Assembly: GCF_026151205.1 (NCBI RefSeq)
Contig: NC_087080.1
Span: forward strand, 3,205,096 to 3,265,095
Length of the DNA: 60,000 bases
Origin: Bolinopsis microptera
Taxonomy: Eukaryota; Ctenophora; Tentaculata; Lobata; Bolinopsidae
Reading direction: 5' to 3'
Below the pieces are notes generated by a model. That model saw only the letters and a program-made list of their open reading frames with translations, ran no database searches and was not told the DNA's origin. Numbering within the stretch: position 1 is the first letter of the stretch; every line of letters starts with the position of its first letter. Below are positions 45,401 through 53,069 of the stretch, one piece after another. The translations under genes and the position numbers were made by a program.

Positions 45401-47666
45401 AGGTTTCTCTAATAGTAATGACAATTGTAATGACTATTGACTAATAAATGTGAACCCGTACCCTCCCCTTTCCTGATAACCAATCTCCTGCAGATATCAA
45501 CAGAAAATAGCTCGAACTACAGTTGTGGTTTACTTTTCATTCTTCATATGCTTCAGTCCTTTTATTATTAGTCAGGTTAGTGTTATGTATAAAACAAGCT
45601 ATTTTGCTCATAATATGAAGGTACTATTACATGTTTTTCGCTCTCTTGAGTGGGTTGATCATGATTTATAAACCTCGATCATTAATAACTTAATTAATAA
45701 CTAATAGCTTAATTAATAACTTCTTTTCTTCTTTTGATTGGTCGGCGTCGACTGTAAGCCTTCCTTGCGGTGGCTTTCACAACGCGTCCCCATTCTCCAA
45801 CTCCTGCTGCTAGAGAGAGAGACTCCCAAGTTATATACCATAATTATATTATACATAGATATCGACAACAGACTCCGAGAGTCTTGAAGTTCTGTTACCA
45901 CCGCCCCTGGTGCAACCCCTTACGGGTTAACGATGAGGAGACAGGGACTTCCAGGGACGGTCATGGCCTGCTACATGCAACTCGTAGGAGTATGCAATGT
46001 TCCTGTAACGTCACTATAGACCACTCCTCTATCGTTGTTTTGAGTGTCCGATCCAAAAACCAAATCCTAGGGTACACGAGACGTGGAAGCCTGTGAGCGT
46101 GTTAGAGTCTGTTAAGTGTTAGAGTCCTAGGGCTACACGAGACGTCGTAGCCTGTGAGCGTGTTAAATCCTAGGGTTACACGAGACATGGTAGCCTGTGA
46201 GCGTGTTAAATCCTAAGGTTACACGAGACTTGGTAGCCTGTGAGCGTGTTAAATCCTAAGGTTACACGAGACTTGGTAGCCTGTGAGCGTGTTAAATCCT
46301 GGGGTTACACGAGACGTGGTAGTCTGTGAGCGTGTAGACCGCTCCTCTATCGTTGTTTTGAGTGTCCGATCCAAAACAAAATCCTAGGGTACACGAGGCG
46401 TCGCGTGGTAGCCTGTGAACGTGTAAAATCCTGGGGTTACACGAGACATGGTAGCCTGTGAGCGTGTAGACCGCTCCTCTATCGTTGTTTTGACTGTCCG
46501 ATCCAAAACCAAATCCTAGGGTACACGAGACGTGGAAGCCTGTGAGCGTGTTAGAGTCTGTTAAGTGTTAGAGTCCTAGGGTTACACGAGACGTGGTAGC
46601 CTATGAGCGTGTTAAATCCTAAGGTTACACGAGACTTGGTAGCCTGTGAGCGTGTTAAATCCTGGGGTTACACGAGACGTGGTAGTCTGTGAGCGTGTAG
46701 ACCGCTCCTCTATCGTTGTTTTGAGTGTCCGATACAAAACCAAATACTGGGGTTACACGAGACATGGTAGCCTGTGAACGTGTCTAATCCTGGGGTTACA
46801 CGAGACATGGTAGCCTGTGAGTGTATAGACCGCTCCTCTATCGTTGTTTTCAGTGTCCGATCCAAAACCAAATCCTAGGGAACACGAGACGTGGAAGCCT
46901 GTGAGCGTGTTAGAGTCTGTTAAGTGTTAGGGTCCTAGGGTTACACGAGACGTGGTAGCCTGTGAGCGTGTTTAAATCCTAAGGTTACACGAGACATGGT
47001 AGCCTGTGAGCGTGTCAAATCCTGGGGTTACACGAGACATGGTAGCCTGTGAGCGTGTAGACCGCTCCTCTATCGTTGTTTTCAGTGTCTGATCCAAAAC
47101 CAAATCCTGGGGTTACACGTCATGTGGGGGCCTGTGAGCGTGTTAGTTTCCTGCGGAAGGTGTTATTTGCCTGTGGGAAAAGCGGTTATGCTGCGGTTCT
47201 AAGGTTAGTAGAGGCTATTAGAGCCTTTCCTTGTTCTAGAGATGGCTAGTCCCTTCCTTTGCATAGGTTAGAAACACCCATGCACCTCCCGTTCGAGCCA
47301 CCCACCCCACACCGCGTGGAGGTTCGGTGAGGTTTTTCGTGGGGCTAATTAATAACTTAACTAATAAATTAATAAATAACTTAATTAATAACTTAATTAA
47401 TAACTTAATTAATTGCTTAATTAATAACTTAATTAATCACTAATAACTGTACAAAGGATAATGTGAAAATAATGTTTATACCCGTTTATACCCGACATTA
47501 TCTGCAGGTTCTCATCCTAACAAACAGAGGAATGCTCTCTATCGGAATTAAACGGTTCGTCTTTTCCAGCGTCTGTCTGGCGTTCATCAGTTCGTCCATC
47601 AACGTGATCATATATGGCACCATGCACAGGAACATCAGGTCTACTCTCAGAAATCTGTTGTCGTGA
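27298..47666 (+). CDS. Class A G-protein-coupled receptor, 12 exons, split by an LTR retrotransposon
   Basis: A plasma-membrane receptor assembled by eye: 27298-27403, 27827-27890, 32383-32546, 33037-33141 joined to 38283-38308, 40704-40808, 41140-41240, 41444-41546, 41857-42044, 42507-42632, 45087-45218, 45494-45575, 47508-47666. All junctions are GT-AG and every phase matches, giving 1,461 nt (486 residues). It has GN in TM1, NLALCD in TM2, Cys before TM3, AIDRY at the end of TM3, Trp in TM4, Cys in extracellular loop 2, Pro in TM5, FSPF in TM6 and NVIIY in TM7 in place of NPxxY. The N terminus is short with one N-glycosylation site (NTT). The third intracellular loop is very long and rich in Ser and Asn. 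The ligand is unknown. On this haplotype the TM4 exon is broken by a retrotransposon, so a full-length product is unlikely. Confidence 0.9.
27827..27890 (+). CDS. Receptor exon 2: end of TM1 and first intracellular loop
   Basis: The acceptor is TTTTGCAG. It encodes GNLLVIILFLRMKR, containing the conserved Asn of TM1, and the basic first loop. The donor is GTAAGT, phase 2. Confidence 0.88.
28278..28549. mobile_element. 272-bp Tc1/mariner-type MITE
   Basis: Terminal inverted repeats beginning CAGCAGGGTGTCA, with AATTATTG just inside, lie at both ends. They are flanked by TA at 28276-28277 and 28550-28551. A TA duplication with such ends is characteristic of the Tc1/mariner superfamily. There is no transposase. 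Confidence 0.88.
30243..31112 (+). CDS. Unidentified single-exon ORF nested in receptor intron 2
   Basis: The frame is open from 30243 (after a TAA at 30240) to 31112, about 290 codons. The first in-frame ATG is at 30387, so the start is unclear; a TTG lies at 30276 and an upstream exon is possible. I recognise no family with confidence. The central part (GVVPL..LNYQK, then WHHHMIYAVSYHGIHLSNP) faintly recalls C39/papain-like folds, where His and Asn/Asp are catalytic. The matching upstream region (ESGLVGVWQVMLTLGV) has no Cys at the expected nucleophile site, so activity is doubtful even if the resemblance is real. There is no signal peptide or membrane segment. It lies in the same orientation as the host receptor. 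It may be a real nested gene or a retrocopy. Confidence 0.5.
   Translation, partial: KKEDFDKLEGWLKLKAEPVELWNETQAREKQAGSPKCEESGLVGVWQVMLTLGVTPKLTMEEAQKMSFYRKKDDTSPLPQYLMSCSRHGMTHYDILKAMKTLSSDRIAGRFFEFYPQRRVDIRYWLAGWVKRGVVPLATLNYQKSVRNVSEEERSCLPKDWHHHMIYAVSYHGIHLSNPISKMKAEHFKQRIESESVVLIPRDEVLGRLQRGLNYDILKNFPEWRQMNVLGQIEVIEREEKRLHSLRIPCGMKHIAIPSSMIGGITLFAYKDSVNHKAIMASEEVFIKI
31713..32382 (+). repeat. 28-bp minisatellite ending at the exon 3 splice acceptor
   Basis: About 24 units of 28 bp (a few of 27), each containing AACCAATACCCCCAG followed by ATTCTCAC. The last unit runs straight into exon 3, where CCCCCAG is the acceptor and ATTCCTTAC the first exon bases. Every unit therefore carries a copy of the acceptor and near-copy exon bases. 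Confidence 0.95.
32383..32546 (+). CDS. Receptor exon 3: TM2, first extracellular loop, start of TM3
   Basis: It encodes FLTNLALCDLILGLKLPFFF (TM2 with the conserved Asp), a loop with Trp, and the disulfide Cys before TM3. The donor is GTAAGA, phase 1. The acceptor is shared in sequence with the preceding minisatellite. Confidence 0.9.
33037..33141 (+). CDS. Receptor exon 4, 5' part: TM3, second intracellular loop, start of TM4
   Basis: The acceptor is CACTGCAG. It encodes AIDRYLAVIHAVRYP and the first half of TM4 up to FVI. The reading frame is cut at 33141 by the LTR retrotransposon and stops within a few codons in the LTR. The remainder is at 38283-38308. Confidence 0.9.
33142..33925 (-). 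repeat. 3' LTR
   Basis: A 784-bp LTR, the 3' one in the element's orientation. AATAAA is present on the minus strand within the LTR (opposite TTTATT near 33800) and may serve polyadenylation. Confidence 0.94.
34305..34553 (-). CDS. Small coiled-coil ORF with PPPY motif, LTR element accessory ORF 2
   Basis: An 82-residue frame from ATG at 34553. Residues 20-52 are a heptad-like charged helix (DLKELDDLRKRLRRAERRIR). The tail is Pro/Ser/Thr-rich and contains PAPPPY, which matches the PPxY late-domain motif that recruits NEDD4-type ubiquitin ligases in some retroelement Gag proteins. It lies between the integrase and the 3' LTR, where envelope or accessory genes sit, but has no signal peptide or membrane segment. 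No homologue is recognised. Confidence 0.55.
   Translation of the reverse strand: MSSSKDLMRAVSAISSAYTDDLKELDDLRKRLRRAERRIRDLTVELEYLADQQATRMDTQPAPPPYFHSPTSPSTEPYSSPQ
34745..35326 (-). CDS. Basic coiled-coil ORF, LTR element accessory ORF 1
   Basis: A 193-residue frame from ATG at 35326. Residues 12-50 form a highly charged coiled coil (KIEEEKARLRRKLDRITRRI), and the rest is helical and basic with no known domain, membrane segment or zinc knuckle. It lies downstream of integrase in the same orientation. It could be a displaced structural (Gag-like) protein or an accessory protein; I infer only that it is conserved open sequence of the element. Confidence 0.6.
   Translation of the reverse strand: MSSPEFEGLDFTDDQKIRMEKIEEEKARLRRKLDRITRRIEKLQRRKEIRSSGKTPLKMPNWEHLDTATFPATKGAINLLLQYPSLNEWVKQLVDETVGNFLKNKDAQEVLKQMRVIRDKLMSSSTTICGRRRAVFQNSREYQWAKIANRRAVAVRFSTAIRRMGEIRENSSNTRLQRALDSLVNLRNMERTF
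35711..37456 (-). CDS. Integrase (truncated pol) of the LTR retrotransposon
   Basis: 581 residues are listed from an internal start. The frame stays open further upstream almost to the 5' LTR edge at 37494, which shows that it is the C-terminal remnant of pol. The HHCC zinc-binding domain is H17, H23, C53, C56, with YWPKM between. The catalytic triad is D85, D147 and E183 with 35 residues between the last two (DD35E). A GPRWVGPYKI segment is the GPY/F module typical of Ty3/gypsy integrases. The C-terminal 230 residues are acidic, Ser-rich and then basic. Reverse transcriptase and RNase H are absent. Confidence 0.93.
   Translation of the reverse strand: MIIVPESLHESVLDMVHNQETAHAGVENCLEVCKRHFYWPKMGECFKLWIAACCKCAASKPPQAYNKAPLKHILFHSFNSAICFDHIVPEKVGATPRGYKYILTITDCWSNYVVAIPTKTQTAKESVSLIRRFWIDRFGQPRFMMADNHPGFRAKYFETIAQALDCKYIHGQPYVSRSTGRVERANRRLNTALRTSLPPGRYQDWDLWLSRVVFVLNSLRNRHTGYSSNRLVFGRELNTPLSLLAENRKDFELEPMKENEFDVEAYELYKNLKFITRKVRVQAERDFCYAQRYHDKHVKGPFFEEGEEAFVLINCPKHKFGPRWVGPYKISRKINDHLYCLDLPDGEKKVFNIGKLKRYVRNRFSKKLETSPTVPKTVSKGAELKMESSDRFVDYSDSDSEEEIDFQLRRAPVVARRREVHPKRFRPERDGAASIYKQPSLSSTPRVVNSPVQLDMNSTNPSFSTVTPLTHNIPSGDSVETVDNSAEFFTPARERSAARRSSSPIVSEGTIGANSFRSHDAEEHDIDTTGSLSPIDLGRQSPPREERRYNTRRPEERREPERLGIDKVRLVTDVLMKLLNQ
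37495..38278 (-). repeat. 5' LTR
   Basis: A 784-bp LTR, 5' in the element's orientation, nearly identical to 33142-33925. The sequence next to its inner edge is pol-like rather than a gag leader, which marks a deletion adjoining the LTR. Confidence 0.94.
38283..38308 (+). CDS. Receptor exon 4, 3' part: rest of TM4
   Basis: After one copy of the ATAT duplication, GG completes a TGG codon, the conserved Trp of TM4, followed by SYCICWCT and the donor GTGAGT. Together with 33037-33141 the exon is 131 nt and ends in phase 0, as exon 5 requires. This shows directly that the retrotransposon interrupted this exon. Confidence 0.88.
38929..39681 (-). CDS. Sulfotransferase-like protein with C-terminal membrane anchor, nested antisense in receptor intron 4
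   Basis: A 250-residue single-exon frame from ATG 39681. Residues 6-18 (VIGAGLGRTGTLS) form the P-loop-like 5'-phosphosulfate binding loop. VVLTVRDSPEAWAKS (92-106) holds the Arg and Ser expected to bind the 3'-phosphate of PAPS. EGWKPLCDFLGVP near 187-199 is a conserved C-terminal block. This is the sulfotransferase-like P-loop family common in marine invertebrates, whose substrates are poorly known. Residues 225-248 are a hydrophobic tail, suggesting a tail-anchored or type II protein. A 3' splice site (TTTACTTCTAG on the minus strand) just upstream of the ATG suggests a 5' untranslated exon. The frame is intact. Confidence 0.88.
   Translation of the reverse strand: MAGLQVIGAGLGRTGTLSMKLALEELGFNPCHHMAEVMLVHTDRNHMLKKIYQEEDNIDAIKELFGGYVAAVDYPGCMFYEEFMKINPDAKVVLTVRDSPEAWAKSARETIFMLNTVQSWLKWKIMIFVQVALNPHMYWIQQMMVKVHGVAPNERKTDLAQMYTDWNKRVIETVPAEKLLIFNVKEGWKPLCDFLGVPVPDTPFPRVNSTANFKEMKGAHMKKKMGVLLLKFVLVVISIGAGAAVLLTHF
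39932..40184. mobile_element. 253-bp hairpin MITE, PIF/Harbinger-like
   Basis: The terminal inverted repeats are AGCCGTAGTACA, flanked by TTA at 39929-39931 and 40185-40187. Most of the interior is itself a near-perfect palindrome (about 39945-40075), with a right-side extra block. A 3-bp TTA duplication is typical of PIF/Harbinger. It lies about 250 bp upstream of the sulfotransferase-like ATG, in a likely promoter position. Confidence 0.82.
40704..40808 (+). CDS. Receptor exon 5: end of TM4 and second extracellular loop
   Basis: The acceptor is TGTTTCAG. Thirty-five codons, phase 0 at both ends, contain the loop Cys (HNMCT) that should pair with the Cys before TM3. The donor is GTACAC. Confidence 0.82.
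41140..41240 (+). CDS. Receptor exon 6: TM5
   Basis: The acceptor is ATTTTCAG. It encodes VNFLTPLSVMTFCYLKIANK, with the TM5 Pro and the downstream Tyr. The donor is GTGAGT, phase 2. Confidence 0.9.
41444..41546 (+). CDS. Receptor exon 7: third intracellular loop, part 1
   Basis: The acceptor is GGTTCAG. A basic, Ser-rich segment (KKFMRSTSRSLRKSGS) contains likely kinase sites. The donor is GTGAGT, phase 0. Confidence 0.8.
41857..42044 (+). CDS. Receptor exon 8: third intracellular loop, part 2, acidic and poly-Asn
   Basis: The acceptor AATCTTCAG follows a pyrimidine-rich stretch. It encodes an acidic stretch (ESSDDDYIELP) and then a low-complexity Asn run. The donor is GTAAGT, phase 2. The Asn run comes from an AAC/AAT microsatellite. 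Confidence 0.78.
42178..42412. repeat. 30-bp AT-rich tandem repeat, about 7 copies, in receptor intron 8
   Basis: Copies of TTATAACTCTTAAATAAG plus TTATATAAATAAG repeat about every 30 bp. The array is very homogeneous, suggesting recent expansion. Confidence 0.92.
42507..42632 (+). CDS. Receptor exon 9: third intracellular loop, part 3
   Basis: The acceptor is CTCCCCAG. Forty-two codons, basic and Ser/Pro-rich, with no known domain. The donor is GTATGA, phase 2. Confidence 0.8.
42841..45086 (+). repeat. 104-bp minisatellite ending at the exon 10 splice acceptor
   Basis: About 21-22 units start GGTGACCTGAACTGC. Three are lengthened by a few bp (TATTAATATTTAATAG variant) and one by GCAG. Each holds TACTAAT (branch-point-like), ATCCCCTACAG (acceptor) and GTCSTGGACGGAGGAG (start of exon 10), followed by TAA. 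The last copy continues into the real exon, where TAA is replaced by TCAGCAGCG. Confidence 0.97.
45087..45218 (+). CDS. Receptor exon 10: end of third intracellular loop
   Basis: It follows the last array unit through the acceptor CCCCTACAG. It encodes a helical, basic segment (KKMSTAVTNS-like, then HQLKRLSHASNAYSKMS) leading towards TM6. The donor is GTGAGT, phase 2. Confidence 0.85.
45494..45575 (+). CDS. Receptor exon 11: TM6
   Basis: The acceptor is CTCCTGCAG. It encodes KIARTTVVVYFSFFICFSPF, with the TM6 Pro in FSPF. The donor is GTTAGT, phase 0. Confidence 0.9.
46008..47115. repeat. Complex minisatellite with higher-order units, in receptor intron 11
   Basis: A 40-45-bp unit (GGTTACACGAGACGTGG, then AGCCTGTGAGCGTGTTAAATCC) repeats over 20 times. 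A second module (ACCGCTCCTCTATCGTTGTT) recurs at about 46018, 46337, 46470, 46698, 46826 and 47060, giving higher-order repeats. AT-rich TTAATTAATAAC arrays lie on both sides (45686-45722 and 47345-47450). Confidence 0.92.
47508..47666 (+). CDS. Receptor exon 12: TM7 and short C-terminal tail
   Basis: The acceptor is TTATCTGCAG. It encodes TM7 ending SSSINVIIYG, in which NVIIY replaces the usual NPxxY, and a short basic tail ending at TGA 47664-47666. Confidence 0.9.
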   Translation, partial: VLILTNRGMLSIGIKRFVFSSVCLAFISSSINVIIYGTMHRNIRSTLRNLLS

Positions 47667-48847
47667 TATTGTGCTGCTAGTTTTCAATGATCTCCACAGA
47701 ATCATGGAGTTGCTAGTTAGTATTGTAGAATTCTGCTTCGCAGCTGTAAAAGGATGGGGCGCATAATGGCCGGAAACTCATACAATATACTAAAATTTGC
47801 TGAATAACAATCATGATTGAAGAGGACTTTGATTCTTGTGATAAGGGGGAATGGTGAGAACCTTGGGCCTGCAGGTTGGACCACCTATCAATTGTATTCA
47901 GAATATATGGTAAAGAAGAAGAAGGAACTTTTGTCTAAAACTAACTCATGATGGGTGAGCCGAAAATGCAGAGACGCATTTATTATGATTTCTAAATCAT
48001 CGTTAAAACAGTCTGGAATTTGGAAAAGGGAATCATAACTCTCGACAACAAATTGAATTGATGTTATCAGAACAGTGAATATTAATAAGATTTTTCGTAG
48101 ATTTTATTATATTATACATGCCGGTTTTAGCTGACAATATGTTTGTGTTTCCGTTATTCATTGTCGCCAAATTGTACACCGGGTTGATTTAAATTTGTAG
48201 ATTATATTCATTGATAAGCTGTTCATTTTCATTATTTATGCTAAAAGGTTGTTTACTTTTTCGTGATCTTGTAGAAATTAGTAAAATATCACCCCATAAT
48301 TTGTGACAAAATATCTGTAATGCAGGTATCCTGAATCCTGATATTGGAGACAGGGGCGCAACCTCTATGATGAGAACTTCATACGTACTTTTGAAAATAG
48401 CTGTACCGTACGTACTTATGAAATTGGTTATCAAGTAAAATTTCGTACTTTAAAGTGGTTGTACGGTACTTTAAGCCGGGTACGGTACGTACTTCTCATC
48501 TTAGTGCAACCTGGCAAATTCTTTCAGATATGTACAATGAAATCCACACACTGACGCAACATTCTATTTTGCCAATTCGAGTAATCTAAAAGTACTATCT
48601 TTAAATTTGTAACATGAGTTTGAACTTTGAACACTATCAAATAAACAAAACGATACAAGCAGAAATTGTTTTGCAGCCTTAAATATTTACGATCATGTAA
48701 CAGTACAATACCAGTCATTGTTAAATCCAGTACTCAATACTTATACAATGTGTCTACATTTCCTGGTCTTGGTATACGTACAAATCCAGCTGATTAACAC
48801 TACTTGTACCTTTTCGTTTCGGTAACTGTTTCTTATCTCTTCGGCGT
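47667..48847. other. Spacer between receptor and CCP gene
   Basis: No gene is recognised. It should contain the receptor 3' end and the CCP promoter. Confidence 0.45.
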
Positions 48848-51828
48848 ATGTTTCTATTTTTAGTAATTGTGTTGACACACATCAGGGGGACTTTGGAGAC
48901 ATGCCCTTTACAGAAAGAGGCTGTACCTGAATCAAATGTGAAGTTTGCCACCGCATCATTTGATGATAACAATCTAGCTTTACTGGTGAGATAAGAAACT
49001 CTGGTTTGGTTTTAACTTTATAATTATTAATTACTTTACTGGTGAGATAAGAAACTCTGGTTTGGTTTTAACTTTATAATTATTAATTACTTTACTGGTG
49101 AGATAAGATACTCTGGTTTGGTTTTAACTTTATAATTATTAATTACTTTACTGGTGAGATAAGAAACTCTGGTTTGGTTTTAACTTTATAATTATTAATT
49201 AATTTACTGGTGAGATAAGAAACTCTGGTTTGGTTTTAACTTTATAATTATTAATTACTTTACTGGTGAGATAAGAAACTCTGGTTTGGTTTTAACTTTA
49301 TAATTATTAATTACTTTACTGGTGAGATAAGAAACTCTGGTTTGGTTTTAACTTTATAATTATTAATTACTTTACTGGTGAGATAAGAAACTCTGGTTTG
49401 GTTTTAACTTTATAATTATTAATTACTTTACTGGTGAGATAAGAAACTCTGGTTTGGTTTTAACTTTATATAATTATTAATTACTTTACTGGTGAGATAA
49501 GAAACTCTGGTTTGGTTTTAACTTTATAATTATTAATTACTTTACTGGTGAGATAAGAAACTCTGGTTTGGTTTTAACTTTATAATTATTAATTACTTTA
49601 CTGGTGAGATAAGAAACTCTGGTTTGGTTTTAACTTTATAATTATTAATTACTTTACTGGTGAGATAAGAAACTCTGGTTTGGTTTTAACTTTATAATTA
49701 TTAATTACTTTACTGGTGAGATAAGAAACTCTGGTTTGGTTTTAACTTTATAATTATTAATTACTTTACTGGTGAGATAAGAAACTCTGGTTTGGTTTTA
49801 ACTTTATAATTATTAATTACTTTACTGGTGAGATAAGAAACTCTGGTTTGGTTTTAACTTTATAATTATTAATTACTTTACTGGTGAGATAAGAAACTCT
49901 GGTTTGGTTTTAACTTTATAATTATTAATTACTTTACTGGTGAGATTCAGGACTGTTTTTTATTTTGCTAGTTTTCTGGACATTTGTTGAGATGCAGTAT
50001 TTAAGAATTGCTGAAGAAAGCTGGAAATTTGTGAAATGTTTGCCAGGCAGATCTATATGTTTTGCCAGATCTGTATAAGTATGATAGCGGTTTTACAGGA
50101 CGACAAAGAGTTCATAATGACATGTGCTAAGGGTAATCACGTGTTCGTTAACGGTGTGAGAGCTGTGGACAACGTCAACATTACCCGACTGGATATTGAT
50201 GGCAAAATAACTGGTTTGATAATTATAAATAATCAATCACCTATACTGGATATTTTGATAAATAACATTGATAACAACGCTTTCTGAGATCCTGTAGATT
50301 TTATGGGGATCGTGAAATAACGCAAAGATAAAACGGTGGTCAACATTTTCGTTAAAATGTCTCGTCTGCACGTCCAAAATGTGCAGTAACATTAAATGAA
50401 ACTAACCTGGAATTACCAACCAATTTCTCGTCTGCACGTCCAAAACGTGCAGTAACATTACATGAAACTAACCTGTACCCAACCAGGAACATGTACTGTG
50501 AACAACATGATACCGAACATATTCGTTAAAGATGTGGTAAATAATGAGTATAACGATGGTACGAGAAAGTTCTATTGTGCTCGGGGATGTAACCCTATGA
50601 GAGCCGCTGGTCAGACCATCAAATATCCTTCTATAATGTTAGGTAAAAAACAATTTAACTTTTATAAGTGTATCATTAGCATATATTTTATATTCAATTA
50701 CGCTGATCATAGAATAAATATGATTATTAAAAAGGAGCTTTTGTCTAACTCTACGCAATCTACCCAAAAATGGAAATTCAACTATAGAAATTATCTTAAA
50801 ATCAAACTTAAATCGCAAAACACAGGTAACGAGGCCAATTCACCTCCAATACGAATAAGTGACGAAAAAGTAAAGGTTTCGTGTGCTCCCAAGTTTGCTC
50901 AAGCTATCGGGGACGATGGGAAAACAGAGGTTCAATGCAATACAGGTTTTAATACGATCTTTACTTGAAGTTATGCATACTAAAACTAATGCAGTTTTTA
51001 GTTTTTATCTACCAATGAAACATAAATAGAATTTGAATTTTCGCTTTTTCCAGCCAACTTTTAATTTCTCACACGATTCATTCAGGGGGTGCCAGCGGGT
51101 GGAGTCCTAGCTTTGAACAGCTTATTAAGTGTGTAAACGGGTGTCCAGACATAAGGAACATAACCAATGGGTAAGGACAGCAATGTACATTGTACAGTGT
51201 ACAGTGTACATTGTACATTGTACATTGTACATTGTACATTGTAGTGTGTACCAGCCGCAAATCCAGTGAAAGTAAGAACTTTATTACATGAGTTGAAATT
51301 AAGTTGATCGATATCAAGTTTTATCGCTAAACAATTTGTTATTAAACTCCAGATTTACTCGAGCTCAGTTGACTGGTCAAAAAGGAGATCCTCCCTTCAC
51401 AATAGGAAACATTCTACCTTTCGAATGCAACGCCGGGTTAGTAGATCAGGGTTGGTTAGCTTTACCAATTTGGAAACTCAAATCGAGAGACAATAGAACA
51501 GTTTGAACGTTAAGGCCTATTCGTAAAAAGTTGAAAACATGTGGTATTCATGAATTTATGAATAACAACTAACTTTTTATTTGCTACAGTTCTTCATGAA
51601 ATCAAGCTGAAAATGGCAGTAGCCCCTAATATATATAAAGTGATCAACATTGACCATTACAGGTACCACTTAGTAGGATACAAGACTACGACCTGCACCA
51701 GCGATTACCAGTGGAGTAACCTCTCACCTGAGTGTGTCCTGGTAGCTGCAACTTCAGCAGCGGACCAATCGGAACGGGCTGTGGGCTTGGTTATTGGTGG
51801 TATTTTAATGTTTTTATGGTGGACTTGA
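48848..51828 (+). CDS. Secreted or membrane-anchored CCP (sushi) domain protein, seven exons
   Basis: Exons by eye: 48848-48985, 50099-50213, 50487-50642, 50826-50945, 51086-51170, 51353-51436, 51663-51828. Phases agree at every junction. The ATG at 48848 starts a signal peptide (MFLFLVIVLTHIRG), followed by Cys-containing modules. The best matches to the CCP pattern are GWSPSFEQLIKCVNGCPDI across exon 5, FECNAG-YHLVGYKTTTC across exons 6-7, and YQWSNLSPEC in exon 7. About three to four CCP modules are present, the N-terminal ones diverged. The C terminus is a short hydrophobic tail (AVGLVIGGILMFLWWT), fitting a GPI signal or a minimal membrane anchor. CCP proteins act in cell-surface recognition and complement-like control; the specific role is unknown. 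Confidence 0.8.
48976..49950 (+). repeat. 56-bp minisatellite starting at the donor of CCP exon 1
   Basis: Seventeen units (18 copies of TTACTGGTGAGAT) fill intron 1. The first TTACTG is the end of exon 1 and the following GTGAGA its donor; each later unit repeats both. One unit has a 2-bp insertion, otherwise the copies are nearly identical. Confidence 0.97.
50361..50486 (+). repeat. 66-bp tandem duplication ending at the acceptor of CCP exon 3
   Basis: Two copies start CTCGTCTGCACGTCC at 50361 and 50427. The second ends in CCCAACCAG, the acceptor of exon 3; the first has CCAACCAATT at the same place and has lost the AG. Confidence 0.9.
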
Positions 51829-53033
51829 AGTTATGAACTGTGGGACTGATTACGTAAGATAGTTTAATAACGAGTAAGATAGTTTTAATGAGTCGTATCT
51901 ATAATAAGGTGGGAAATGAATACCAACATTTTTTATGAGTACCAACTACCTTTTACTTAGCAATTGCTAGGTTGTCACTAATTTTGATATATCCCCGGCT
52001 TTAAGGAACAGGAGGTTCCAGTTTTAACTAGAATGTTTATCTTTTGAACAACGTTTTCTATGACAGCTTTTTTGTAATATTATTGTTATGTAAAACGTGG
52101 AGTCATCTGTTCAGTAAGCTGAAGGATGTCCTCCCTTCAAATAATCCGATGACCGATAAAGTACCCATAGGAACCGACCGGTCTGGAGTTATGACTGCCG
52201 GACCGGAAACGGCCGCGGCCGGATATCAATCTATTTTCCAGTTTGCCAGATTTTGCCAGACCAGAACTTGGTGTTAGGAAGCTGCCATATGTTTGGGCTT
52301 TTATCATAATACTAAAAAGGGGTTATTCATAAAAGTAAGCCAATGCAATCTAGTGAGTATATTATGCTCATTTTGGTCACTGGTCAAAAATTTTGTCCGA
52401 ACCGCGAAATTTTTGTTAGATGGTCATTCAAGAATCATTCAGTCAAAACAGTGAAATTTGGGTCGCGGAAAGCTGAAATTTGAAAATGTCCTACCGGTAG
52501 GACATTTTCAAATTTTCACCTTCCATCAAAGTTTTCTCCGGATGAGCAGCTTCCAGAACCTTGATGGCGACTTGTGTCACTCTCATCGACCTCACTGATT
52601 TACTCTCTCATGCTGGCATGGTATTGTACATCTTATCGACACTTGCAAATGCAAGACATATGTCATACGTCATGCAATTATGTATGAGTCCAATAATTGA
52701 AAACTTAACTATACCAATAGTAGTAGTAGCTATTTTCTGTGATGGTATACAAAAGTTTTGGCTACTACGTTAATCACATAATCTTTCATAAAACAATATG
52801 AGTCAAACAATATTACGCTACAAGGAAACAGTGTAACAATAGCACAACAATTAGACAAATCTCGTGAGCATATAATGGCTCTCCGATTCCGTGCTCCTAC
52901 TCTCTTCGACTTCACTGTTTTACTTAATGCTCTAGAGTCTAGAGACCCGTTTTCAGTTCAACAGAGGAGAGAAATTAGTATTATATATTCGGGTGACCGA
53001 CAACTGAATCTAATTGAACCTAGTTCCCACTAA

Positions 53034-53034
<1 letters not shown>
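51829..53034. other. Non-coding spacer containing a perfect 40-bp palindrome
   Basis: I recognise no gene. The palindrome is at 52476-52515. Confidence 0.45.
52476..52515. repeat. Perfect 40-bp palindrome
   Basis: The left half AAATTTGAAAATGTCCTACC is followed directly by its exact reverse complement, centred on ACCGGT, with no spacer. Confidence 0.95.

Positions 53035-53069
<35 letters not shown>

Noticed and set aside
52044-52277. 77-codon frame between the two CCP genes considered as a CCP exon
   Set aside because: The cysteine spacing does not fit, there is no good acceptor or donor, and it lacks the W...C end of a CCP module.
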